From Anaeramoeba flamelloides (lineage: Eukaryota; Metamonada; Anaeramoebidae), in NCBI GenBank assembly GCA_027625915.1, contig JANTQA010000076.1, forward strand, positions 2,232,001 to 2,296,000: a stretch of 64,000 nt of DNA, read 5' to 3'. Position 1 is the stretch's first letter, and each line of letters begins with the position of its first letter. Of the stretch, positions 44,137-55,554 are shown piece by piece. Below the pieces are notes generated by a model that saw only the letters and a program-made list of their open reading frames with translations, was not told the origin of the DNA and searched no databases. The position numbers and the translations under genes were made by a program.

Positions 44137-45009
44137 AAAAAAAAAGTTTATAGAATGAAAATTGTCACTATTTGTTGACTTTTTAAATTAATATTGTTTT
44201 ATTTTTTTTTCTTATTATTAAATAATGAATCACAAGTTTATATATTTTGAAATTGTGGTATATTATGTAATATTTAAAGGTTTTTTGGCATATGTATAAA
44301 AATAAAAACTAGATTAAGATTCAATTAATCCTAATACTTGATTCACAAAATAAGTTCAACCAATCCCCATAATATTTTGATGAAAATTGAAAAAAAAAAA
44401 TAAAAATTTAAAAATTTTATTATTTTTTAACAAAACCATAATAAATAAAATAATGAGACCTAATTTGATAAAAATTACTTGTGTATATTGGGAATTGGAT
44501 TGAAGAAGGAAGTTATTATTATTATTATTATTTTAAATCATTTAATTAATGTACAAGTATAAATCTGGAATGTAAGAAAAAATAGAGTTTTTACAATTTT
44601 CAAGATAAATATAAAGTTCCATGCATTTATCCAAAATTTCGGATATACTAAACGAAAAATCAGTTTTACTTTTGGAGCTCAAGTGAATTTCAAATATAAA
44701 ATAGTTTCACAAAAAACCACATCTTTGTTTAAAAATGATTTTTTTCCTAACTTTAAAGATTGGTGTTCACCAAACTTTTTTTTGTTAAAAATTATTATTT
44801 ATAGATTAACAAAATAATATATTATATTTAACATTTCACAAAATTTGGAGGATACATGAAATTTTTTTATTTATCTTGAAATTTTCAAAAACTCTATTGT
44901 TTTACAGTATTATGATTTATACATATGTACTCTTTACAAAAAAAAAAACTATACCTACTTAATTTAATAAAAATTTCGGGAAAAATGCTAATTATAAACT
45001 ATGGAGGGT
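44137..45009. other. Intergenic, nothing recognised
   Basis: A/T-rich; an ATT trinucleotide run at 44514-44532. Confidence 0.4.
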
Positions 45010-45846
45010 AATTCGGTTTTCCAGTATTTAAAATAATCATACAAAATCAATGACTTTAATCCATTATTTTAAATTTTTGAAAACTTGATAAAAAAAATAC
45101 ATTAAGTGTCTAGTTTATTTTTAATTTAAGAAATTAAACGAAAATATCATAAACTTTCGGTTCATTCAAAAAATTAAAAAACCCAATACTTTTGTCCTTA
45201 CATACCGTCAATTGTCTAGGTTTTGTTTAATTAAAAAGAATTGGGTTAATCATATCGATTTTACTCCATTCTTATGAATTCTTGAAGTGTTATGCAAAAT
45301 AACCAATTTTTTATTTTTTACTTTTTGAAATAGATGGAAAATTTCAAAAATTTTCTGTTTATTACAAAAATTAAAAAAAAAACAACCAAAAGTACCCATC
45401 AAGTGTTGTAGAGTGCCTAGGTTTTTTTAATTTTTGAAATGAAAAGAAAATTTATAAAATTTTTTGTTTATTTAAAAAAGTAAAAAAAAAACCTAACAGC
45501 GCTTTTCTTGAGGTTATCTGTTTTATTCTTGATTTCTATAAAATCTATTGATTCTAAAAATAAACAAAAAACTCATAAAAATCTAACTGTGGTTTTCCAG
45601 AATTCAAAATAATACAGTGGAATCAAAGATTTAACTCTATTCTATTAAATTCTGGAAAAACTAACGAAAGTGTCTGTCAAGTGCCTAGCGATTCCAGAAT
45701 TAAAAAGGATGGAGAAAAATCAAAGATTTTACTCAATTCTTTTAAATTCTGGAAAACCTAACGGTGTTTTTTTTTTTTACTTTTTGGAATAAACTGACAA
45801 TTTTTGAATTTTTCTTTTCATTTCAAAAATTAAAAAAAACCTAAAG
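45010..45846. repeat. Palindrome cluster C, copy 2
   Basis: Same two types of hairpin unit and the same linker motifs as 21627-22262: TTCCAGAATTCAAAATAA with its complement; TTTTTAATTTTTGAAAT...TTTTTTGTTTATTT with its complement; linkers with AAGTGTCTGTCAAGTGCC and AGTGCCTAGG. The units differ in order and number between the clusters, so they seem to rearrange independently. Confidence 0.65.
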
Positions 45847-46792
45847 AAAAAATCAAAAAAATATTTTTTTTCAATTTTAACAATAAATAATATTTGATTG
45901 GTCAAAATAATTGATTCAATATTTGAAAGATATTTCTTAGAGAGAAAATATTTTAAAAATATAATAAAATTACTTCTTAAGTTTGAAAAAATTTTTTTTT
46001 CGAATTTTTACTATTAAATTTGTAAAAAAAATCTTAGTAGAATCGGAAAAAATGTATTTTTCAATTTTAATTATAAGATACCTTTTTAAAAATAATTTTT
46101 GGATTAAATATATCTCATTAACTAATAATTTCTATTATAATTGAATTTTTAAAAAAGTGAAAAATTATCAAAAGTTTATTTTTTTTTTAAACTATTTTTT
46201 ACTCTATCGGAAAATATATTTTTTTGCTATTAGTAAGTAAGGTTTTGAGACATTAGTGTTACAACAGATTTATCTAAAAGTGAATTATTTTGTAATTGAA
46301 CCTATATCATATTCACTCCCCATATGAATTCAAATCACATTAAACAATCTATTAAAAATATTATTGCACAATAAATTATAACGATTTTTTACTAAGGATC
46401 ACTATTAAATAATTTTCATTTTGAAAATTTTTTTTTTAATTACTTTTTTCCAAATCCAAAAATATAAACCCAAAATAATAGTATTCTAAAATTTAATAAT
46501 TCTTGTTCTGAACTTCCAAAATTAACTATTTTTCAATTTTTTTAATTTCAAAGATTTACTCAATAATCTATGTAGATATAAAAAAATAAAAACTGATTAA
46601 GTTTTGTTTCTTTTTGATATAAAACTAATTGCAATATCAATATACTTCTAATATTGGTCGGAATAATTGGTCAAAATTATTTCTTTGTTAATTTTTTATT
46701 TCTTAAAAAAATTGAACTTTTAAGCAACTAATATACATTTCGCCATAAATTTAAGAAAGATTTTTTTCAATTTTGAAGTCTGAAAATTGATA
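45847..46792. other. Intergenic, nothing recognised
   Basis: A/T-rich; no ORF, RNA or repeat I can support. Confidence 0.4.
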
Positions 46793-46954
46793 CTGGTATT
46801 TGAATTTTAAATGGGAAAGAATTTTCACTTCCTTTTCCATATTTTTTTTTTATAAATATAGTTCTTAAAGAAAGAGGTTCTCGATCTATGTTCTCTTAAA
46901 AAAGAGAAATAAAAATGAAGTGAAAAAAAATCCCATTTATTATTCAAATACCAG
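46793..46954. mobile_element. Family H palindromic MITE (inverted relative to 41913)
   Basis: 162 bp, TA on both sides (46791-46792, 46955-46956). Interior AAAGAAAGAGGTTCTCGATC matches the complement of the 41.9-kb copy. Confidence 0.85.
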
Positions 46955-46956
46955 TA

Positions 46957-47498
46957 AACTGAAACTTAAAAATTTGTGGTCAAAATGAAGATTATTTTCT
47001 CAATTTACTGGTTTTTTTTCACTATTACAACAATCATTTTTAATTGATTAAGGATCAAAAAATAGTACAACTTAATAATTGTTTTTTTAGGAGACAACCG
47101 AGCCATCTAGCGTTAATGTGGTTAAACTCAATAACAACATTCTTTGATCCTAGACTTCTCCTTCGTAGATGTTAATTCTATAAATTTCAAATACCTACAG
47201 TATATTTTTTGTTCAAGTTTGACGGATTTGTGAAATACTGATCCTTTGCTAATATGAATGAAAATTTTTCAAAGAAACTTGATTCGGTCAATAAAGGAGT
47301 AAAATGAGATATTAAATTATGAATATTTTTTCGAAAACTGATTATTTCTGTCAACATACGTTCATAAAAAATGATCTCTCAATTTAAAACTTTCTATTTG
47401 TCTGATTTCAAATAAAAAATGTTACTTTGGATTAGTAATTCAAAAAAATTTTTTCAAAAAAATAGACTTATTTTTTTTTATATTTTTCTTACTCTCAA
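46957..47498. other. 5' flank of MPP10
   Basis: A less AT-rich patch at 47091-47150 follows a TTTTTTTAG and reads for 19 codons in one frame. It could be a relic exon or untranslated leader. No promoter motif recognised. Confidence 0.35.
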
Positions 47499-50400
47499 AT
47501 GAATTTTGTAAATAAAATAAACAACAAACCTTTTTTACTTTTACAGTCAAGTGAAAAAACAAAAAATAGTCTTTTAAAACTCACAAAAGAATTTTTTGAG
47601 CTAACAAAAAAGCATGAGCCGATCACTCTTGGGATTTTTAATGAGCTTTTTGTTGACGGATTTGAAAATGAACAAATATGGTCTGAAATTGAATTACAAA
47701 ACAAGCCTTTAAATTTGATGATTAAAGATAAATTGTCGTCCCTTTTGAACAAGAACCCAGATAACTTCAATCTGAGATCTTATCAAGAATTACAAAAAGA
47801 AAAGAAAAAGGAACGAGAAATGGAAGAAGACGATGATGACGAAGAAGAAGAAGAAGAGACAGAAAGTAGTGACGAAGAAGAAAGTGATGACAATGACTCC
47901 AATGAAGAACCAAAAAAAAAAGAAGATAAAAAACCAGAAAAAAAAAAAAAACAAAAAGAAAAAAAAAAAAAAGAGGATTTAAGTGAGTCGAGTGAGATGG
48001 AAGAACAAGATCTTTATGATGAAATTGATGAAATGCATGCATTTGTAGAAAGACAAGAAGAAGAACAAAAAAAATTGGAAGAACGTAATTTTGAATCTGA
48101 CGAAGAAGAAGATGATGACAAATTTGAAGATCCAAATGGCAACAAAGAATCAAACCCTTTTAGCTTTTTACAAAAGGACTTTGGTAAAAAAGAGAGTTCT
48201 GAAGACGAAGCCAATGATGAAGAGGATAATGATTTTAGTGATCAAGATCCTCTCTTGTCAAATGGAAGCAAAAATAAAGCAAAAGATATCATGTTTAATG
48301 ATTTTTTTGGTGATGAAAAATCAAGCAAACAACCAAGCTTAAAATCAAACCACGAAAAAAGAATGGAAAAACTTAAAGATCAAATCGAAAAGTTAGAAGA
48401 AAAAGCCCTACAAGAAAAGCATTGGTCATTGAAAGGTGAAGTTGTTGGAAAAAATCGTCCATCAAATAGCTTATTAGAAACCCATCTTGATTTTGAACAT
48501 CGTAATCCTGTAAGTTTCTTAAATTTTTTTTTCTTTTTTATTCTTTTTCTAAGAATTTTTTTTGTGGTTTATTTTAATTTTTTTAATTTTAAAAAAAAAA
48601 AAAAAATTACGTAATAAAGAAAAAATTAACAAAATTCCTTTTGAAAAATAAAAAAAACAAATTAAACAACAATTCAAGAAAAATCAAAATAACCAACCAA
48701 AGCGATTTAATTCTTATTATGAAACAATCTAAGATCACAAAATATCTACTTGATAACAAATGTTTCTCTTTTTTTGAAACACCAAAAATAATATTAATTT
48801 TATCGCAAAACATTTAAGAAGGAAGAGTCAAAATTCAATACCAAAATATTTGGTTTTATTCCAACTCAGATTTGTGAAGGTCTTGTATGTATTTGTTCTC
48901 CTAATTGTGAACAAGTCTGATCGGGAAAATGAAATAAAATTTTCAATTTTCAAATATGAATTTGATAGTATTACTATCAAATTCCACTTTAAAAAGGGAT
49001 TAATTTTATCCCAAAGCTCAATAATACAAAAAACTAAATTAATCTCGAATATTTTTGTGATCAAATGGTTTGCCAAGATCTTGTGTTTTTATCTTCACTA
49101 ATTATGATCATAAGATTTTTGAGAAATTGGAAGAAAAATTTTTTAGTTTTAATTAGAAAACAACATTTTTAAAGCACTTTTTGAAAAAAACGAGTACTAA
49201 AAGTATTAAAAAGTGACTGATTCAAACTTTCCAATTCACCACCTTTACCCTAATAAATAATTTTGGTGTGATCCAATTCTATCACAAGTGCTAAGCTACA
49301 AAATCTATGTCACACTTCTTAGCACCAATAATAAAAATCTATCATGCTTTATATTGATTGTTAATAAAAAAAAAAAATTGCTAAATGTATTATCTCAGAG
49401 ACATCACACTATGATAAGTCATTCTTTTTATCTGAGTTGGCACACTTTTGTTTTGTGATAGAGCTATATTTCATGTCTATCCTATTGTGATAGAGAATTA
49501 TTTTTATGAAGGAAAGAAAATAAAAAACAAAATTTTGATAAAGAATCTTTAATTTAATTCAATTTTATTTTTAAAAATTGAAGTAGAGATAATATTTAAA
49601 AAAGTTGCAAATTGTCCCTCAGGTAAAATTTGCGAGAAAAAATCACTTAAATTTTCAAAAATTAAATTTATTTGTGAGTTATTTTCAAAAACATTATAAG
49701 ATCATTATATTAGAAAACTATTTAAAATCCATTCTGATATTTTAAAATATTGTTAAAGCTTGATTTTTTTTTTTTTTAACAAAATAAGATTTTACTTTTT
49801 TCTTCAGTAAATTTCATAATCTTAAAAATCACAGAAATCTATTTTGAATAATCAGAAATTTCAAACCATTAGCTCATACTTGATAATTGTCTAACCCTTG
49901 ATAAATTAATTTAATTTCCAATTTGAAGACAAAACTTGCAAAAATAATACACGAAAAAAAAGCACTTCAATTGTTTAAAATGATATAAAAGAAAAACTAT
50001 CTTTTTATTTTCAAAAAAATCAGGTAAATAACTATTTATTACTATTGAAAAAATTTGTAAAAAAACAGCCATTTCAAAAAAGTTTGAGCAATAAGTTTTC
50101 AAAAGTATCTGTAAAACAGGCAATAAACTTCAATAGACCTATTTTAAGAACTCTCTTTAATTTTTTTTTTCACCCCACACTTTTTAAAAATGACTTGAAA
50201 ACATTTTGTTATCTTCAGGGTAAAAAAAAAAAAAATTCAGAGAATTGTAGTTGTAAGAATCACATAAAAATACACTCAAAATTTAATTAAAAAAAAAAAA
50301 AAAACATCGTTAACTTTTTCAGAATTTAACAAAATTGAATAAAATCTATGATTTTTCTCTACTCTTTTAAATTCTGAAAAACATAGCACCATCACGGAAC

Positions 50401-52286
50401 TCTTTCAAAAGGAGGAGTTATTCAACCCGATAATTTTTTTGATCAAAATTAAAAAAAATAGACAAACTGTAATTTATCATATTTAATCAATTTCTTTTCT
50501 CACTTTTTATATTTTATTTCGTGTAGATACACTTAATAAACCATGGGAAAGTTTGGTATACAATTCTTCAAAAATCAGTACACTATTGAGAAAATCTAAA
50601 TGAGAATATGAGTTTGAACATTTTTTTTTTTTTTTTTAAATTGCTTTTAAGAAAACCTTATTCAATTTTTTTTGTACATCTAAATATTGAGTTGATTTTT
50701 GTTATATTTTATACATCTATACAATATTTACTATACTAAAAATGAAAGTTGAAAAAAAAAAAAATTTAAAAAAAATTGTTTTGAAAAGTCAGAAACACTT
50801 TCTTTCCAATCCTCAGTTCTTTATTTGAACACACACACACATTTGAAATTGATATTATTTTGATTATGGAATAAAAGATCAATTTTGTTCAATAATCATC
50901 AAATACTTTGTGATTTTATTCTTTGTAATTCTTATTCGTCTTAATTTTTCGGATAAAGAATCCCTTTATTTTTTCAGAAACCATCTTTTGTGAAAAGATT
51001 TAAAAAATGAAGAACATTTTTGTATTTGAACATAGAATTTATTATTAAGACTCTAGTCACTTACTGTGGATTTGACCCCATACTCAAGGGCAACTTCTCA
51101 CTAAAAATGATATTGTAAAATTGCACTTCTTTTGATAGACAAAATTCAAATCACAAAAAAAAATTTTGAGAAAATCTCATTGGTAGAAAATTCAATTTTA
51201 ACAAAAAAAAATTTCAAGAGGATCTCATTGGTAGAAAATTCAAATAACATAAAAAAAAGTTAAAAAGATGGATCTCATTTTCAAAAAATACAATTTATTA
51301 TTATTAAAAAAAAAAATTTTTTGTGTAATTTCAAAAAAAATCTATTTTGTTAATTATTCAACTGTTTTCAGTAAAATCATTTTAATTATTAATTCCCACT
51401 TATTTTTATATATCAAATTCATTTATTTCATTTAACAAATATAAAAATAAAATTTTCATTCCATCAAAAGAAACCAGTTATTACTGAAGAACACACATCA
51501 AAGCTTGAAGAACTAATTAAACAAAGGATCCAAGATAATGCATTTGATGATGTTGAACGAAAAGAAGAAATCTTTGAAGAGACAGAAGAAAAAAAAGCAG
51601 AACTAAATTTTGAAAAAAGTAAAAAAGGTTTAGGCGAGGAACATGAAGAAATGTATTTAAAGCAAGTAGAAAACATTGACAAGAAAAAGGATCAATTAGA
51701 AAAGACACATAGGCAAATAACAGGATTAGTAAAAAGATTATTCTATCGATTAGATTCCTTTTCAAACTTTACATACAAACAAAAGCCAGTTTTTGAATCA
51801 GAAAAGAAACCCAAAGAAAACGTTTCCAGTGTTATGATGGAAGAAGTCATACCGGAAAACGTTGGAACCGCTAGCTTATTGGCACCAGAAGAAATATATC
51901 AAAAAAAGAAGGGCAAATTAAAAAATATGCGAACAGAATCAGAGATGACTCAAAAGGATCGAAAAAGAAGAAGGAGAGAGTACAAACGTAAAATCCGTTC
52001 AGACAGGAAACGAAAAGAAATGGAAGTTAATAAGGAATACCATACAGATGTTTTACAAATGTCGAAAAAGAGCGCACAGCACCTTTTAAAACAAAAGAAC
52101 AAAACAGCTAATGTTAAAGTTAAAATTGATAAAGATTCAGAAAATAACCAAGGATTTAGAGTTTCACAAACTTTTAATAAATTGGAAGAAAATAAAAGAA
52201 AAAGTCAAAATCAATCATTTAATAAGAAAAAGAATAATAGTAAATTATTTATCGAAGATAAGAAAGCTTCTTATTATAAACTTTAA
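47499..52286 (+). CDS. MPP10: U3 snoRNP protein MPP10, two exons
   Basis: Exon 1 is 47499-48509 (337 codons) and exon 2 is 51471-52286. The junction is phase 0 between the donor GTAAGT and an acceptor AAAAG, giving 608 residues (human about 680). MPP10 binds the U3 snoRNP in the small-subunit processome and is needed for early 18S rRNA cleavages in the nucleolus. Family landmarks in order are FVDGFENEQIWSEIELQN (N-terminal), long Asp/Glu/Lys tracts (about 108-160 and 195-265), and the helix FGDEKSSKQPS...EKRMEKLKDQIEKLEEKAL. The core RPSNSLLETHLDFEH | KPVITEEHTSKLEELIKQRI follows, spanning the intron, and then DNAFDDVERKEE. Later landmarks are RLDSFSNFTYKQKP, TASLLAPEEIY and a basic C-terminal region. 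Only the order of conserved blocks, not identity figures, is claimed. Confidence 0.95.
48510..51470 (+). other. Giant intron of MPP10 (2961 nt)
   Basis: Starts GTAAGT and ends in AG, joining highly conserved family sequence. Other introns seen in this window are 99-230 nt. The interior holds a 27-bp perfect palindrome (48958-48984), a region of repeated GTGATAGA/TCTATCA phrases (49265-49495), a type 1 hairpin unit of cluster C (50316-50381) and three ~48-bp tandem repeats (51141-51282). The small open frames (48850-49101, 49911-50290) look like chance. Confidence 0.85.
51141..51282 (+). repeat. Three imperfect ~48-bp tandem repeats near the intron end
   Basis: Units begin at about 51141, 51187 and 51235. 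Each has AAAATTCAA, an A run, then (G)ATCTCATTGGTAG; the third unit has decayed. They lie less than 200 nt before the MPP10 exon 2 acceptor. Confidence 0.65.
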
Positions 52287-52614
52287 ATATATTTTACAAC
52301 TTTTTATTTTTTAATAAAAATATTATTTATCTTCTCCGAATTTTAAAGAACTATATTTAGAATTAAATCCCATTAATAAATAAATAAAATAAATAAACAC
52401 AAATAGAAAAGGAGAAATTATTTTACTTTAAACACTTCTTAAATAAATAAATTATTTTTTCCAAACAATTAAAAATTTTTGATCTTTTCTTTGAAATTTT
52501 TCTCAAATATTTTTAAAAAATCATTCAAAATGAAATAAACAATTTTCTATTTGTAATTACAACAAAGAGATCATTTTCTATCATTTGATGAATAATTTAT
52601 TTTTGTAATTTAGT

Positions 52615-53215
52615 AATCCAATAGCCAGAGTTCATATTTTGATTCTTTTTCAAAAAAATCCTTAAATAATTCTTTTTTTGATTCCATGGGTTCAATTGAT
52701 TCTTCCTTTTTTTAATGATAAGTTCAACTTATTTCTTGTTTAAATTTGGCGTTTAAATAGAATTTTTTAATACACAAAATTTAATAATTAAAAAATAGAT
52801 TTTTAAAAATTATTAAAAGAATTTAATATTTCTTAAAAAAATGAATATTTGAGGTTTTTTTTCTTGAGACTTTACTTTTACTCATCTTTTTGTCAATATT
52901 GATGTTTTTTACTTTGTAAGAAAATTATTTTAGTTTGAAACACAATCAATATAATCTTTTTTTTTTTTTTTTAATAAAGGATTGGTACCAAAAAAACAAT
53001 TCCATTTAATCAGAATAAAATAATTTTTAAAATTTTTAGAAAAATAATTCTAAAAAGAGAGTTTATCAAGTAGATAATGTTTTTAAAAATGGGTTCCATT
53101 CCAATCATTTTTATAGTATGATGAATCCAAAATTCAAATTTTTATTAATCTCTAAATTCCAATATTTAGATCACTTTGGGAATTATGATTTTCATTGATT
53201 ATTAATAAAATTTTT
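52615..53215 (+). repeat. Dispersed repeat family G, copy 2
   Basis: Collinear with 14905-15545 (CATATTTTGATTCTTTTTCA, GGATTGGTACC, and GGGTTCCATTCCAATCATTTT blocks). No ORF; ends undefined. Confidence 0.5.
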
Positions 53216-54139
53216 GAAATAATTTAATTTTTTTTTCATAAATGATAGAATTAAAATTCAAATTTAAATAATTGAATATTTTTAAATTTTGGTTTAATTT
53301 GATATTTTAAATTCTATTTTAAGTCAAATAATCTATCAAATTTTTGGACTTGGTTTTTGTTTTTAGAAAAAAAAAAAAAAATGAAAAAAAAGACTTGAAA
53401 ACCCATAACGTTTATTACTGTTTCACAATTAAAATTTATTTGACTTTTTTTTTTGTGGAATAGTAACATATCAAGTTACTGTGAATTTTTTAAACAATCA
53501 AGTTTTATTTTCTATTACTGTTTAACCACCTCTTTTTAAATCAAACCACCATTTAATCAACTTATTTTTTTTTTTATTTTTTTTTTTTTCATTTCATATT
53601 AAAAAATTAGTAAAAAACAAAGAACCGATTGTTTTCAGGCAAGAAAAATGATTTAGAAACATCTTTAAATATATTTGTTAATATTTTGTCTATTTTACAA
53701 CAACTATTTATATAATCTAAATGAAAGTTTTTTTTGGTAATATGTTAACTACTTGTTATATTGCTTATTGTTTTCAAATTATCATCAAATATGATTTACA
53801 CATTTTCATGTTTTATATAATAATAAACTCATTCGGTAATATTTTTCATAAGAATTAGAGTAAAAACATTGTCCAAAATTCTAAAAGTTACAACTAATCT
53901 TAATTAAATAAATGTAATTTTTATTTTTAACATTTAGGAACAAAATATTTTTTTAAATTCCACCTTTATCAAAAAATAAAATTTATCTTCTCATTAAATA
54001 AAATATATAAAGAAACCAATTTTTATTTTTTTTAATAAATACCAATTTTTTTTCAATTAGTAGTTTTAAGCCCATGAAAAAAAAAAAAAGAAAAAAAAAA
54101 AAAAGAGGCAATTTTATAAGAATTGTTTTTATTTTATTA

Positions 54140-54332
54140 CAGCCAGTTCCAATTTCAAGATACAAACTTTTAACAAAAATTTAAGACACAAAAAAAATCT
54201 TAAATTAAGGTACAAAATTCAAATTCTACTAAAATAATTTGTGAAAAAAAAATTCCAAAAATTGTGCTTTAATTTGTGACTTTTTGTACCTCAAATTTTA
54301 TTGAAATTTATGTCTTAAAAGTAGAACAAATT
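54140..54332. mobile_element. MITE family J, diverged copy
   Basis: Left end CAGCCAGTTCCAATTTCAAG with TA before it; inner CTTAAATTAAGGTAC and AATTTGTGACTTTTTG blocks. The right end is eroded. Confidence 0.65.
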
Positions 54333-55554
54333 TGATTTGTTGTTACAATTTAATGAAAGCCTCATGCAATTTCCCCACAATAAATAAATAATAAAAATAT
54401 CTATATTTTAAAAAACAATTCTCGAAAAAAATCGTCTAATGTAAAAAAACGAACAAATCTATTTTAATTGGAAAATGGTTATGAAAAGGTAAAATTGACA
54501 ATGATTGTTTGACTGATTTTTTGTGACCAATAAAAGATAACTGAAACCTAAATCCACAAAACTGAAATAATACCCATTGTTAAACCCCTAAAACCAATTT
54601 ACCTTTAATCGAGAAAATATAACATCAAAGAATGGGTAAAACTCACTTTTTTTGATGTTTTATAATTAAAATCTCAAATTTTGAAAATACTTAAAAATTG
54701 GCTAAATTTTATTTTTTGAACTTTATTATTATTTTATTACTCAACCAAATTTTTAGATTCGGTTTTTTGTTTTAAAACGAACAACAATAGATATTAAAAA
54801 ATATTAGAAAATAAGAACATTGACTACCATTTTCCAAAAAAAAAAATATATTTGAAAAAATTTTTCGATTATAAAATTTTTTTCCAGAATTGTATATCCA
54901 TTTTAAAAAATTAACAACTTTTTTTATTATAAGATTTTTTCAGAATTAAAACTTTTTTTAAAGTTTTCTGTTTTAAGAAAGTTAGTAACAAAAATTAGGT
55001 GCTTTCCTTCAGACTCTAACCTATAAACCACATTGAAAAGTTGAACCACTCCTCACCTTTTTAGTATAAAAAACTTGATAAAAGTTTTAATACGGAAAAA
55101 TATTTCACTTTTTTAAAACAAAAAACTGATGAATGTTTTACAAAAGTCTCCACTTTTTCAAAACAACTTTAATAGAAAAAACAAATTTCATTCTTGAACT
55201 TTTTCCCAGAATATATTCGAATTTAAATTCTTATTGACAAGAATATTTTAGCAAAATTAAAAGTAAAAATAAATGGCGATCTGCTAAAAAAAAAAAACAA
55301 TATTTATATATTTCATTTTATTTTTCAATACAAAATTTTAATAGATTAAATGTTTAAAATAAAATAATCTATATTCAAAATTCTTAGATTTAATTTACAA
55401 ATTTTCATTTAGATTTGCATATTTACAATTTGAAATTATTTTATCCCATTTGAAATACTAAAGATATTTTTTGAAAGATTTATTAATATTAAGAAAAATA
55501 AGTAACAATAAATAAAAAAAAAAGTAATAAAATATTCAATATATTTGTTATTTG

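Larger units (their letters stand above)
52287..55554. other. Intergenic between MPP10 and the CH/PH-like gene (convergent genes)
   Basis: Holds repeat G (52615-53215) and a J copy (54140-54332). Otherwise A/T-rich without recognisable genes; the frame at 53983-54165 (-) is chance-like. Confidence 0.4.

Noticed and set aside
44511-44532. ATT trinucleotide run and other A or T homopolymers
   Set aside because: Ordinary microsatellites for such an AT-rich genome.
47091-47150. Possible exon after TTTTTTTAG upstream of MPP10
   Set aside because: Only 19 codons, no partner exon, and MPP10 already has a good ATG downstream.
48828-49101. Overlapping 82- and 83-residue ORFs on both strands in the MPP10 intron
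   Set aside because: Chance frames around a palindromic sequence; no motif or conserved feature.
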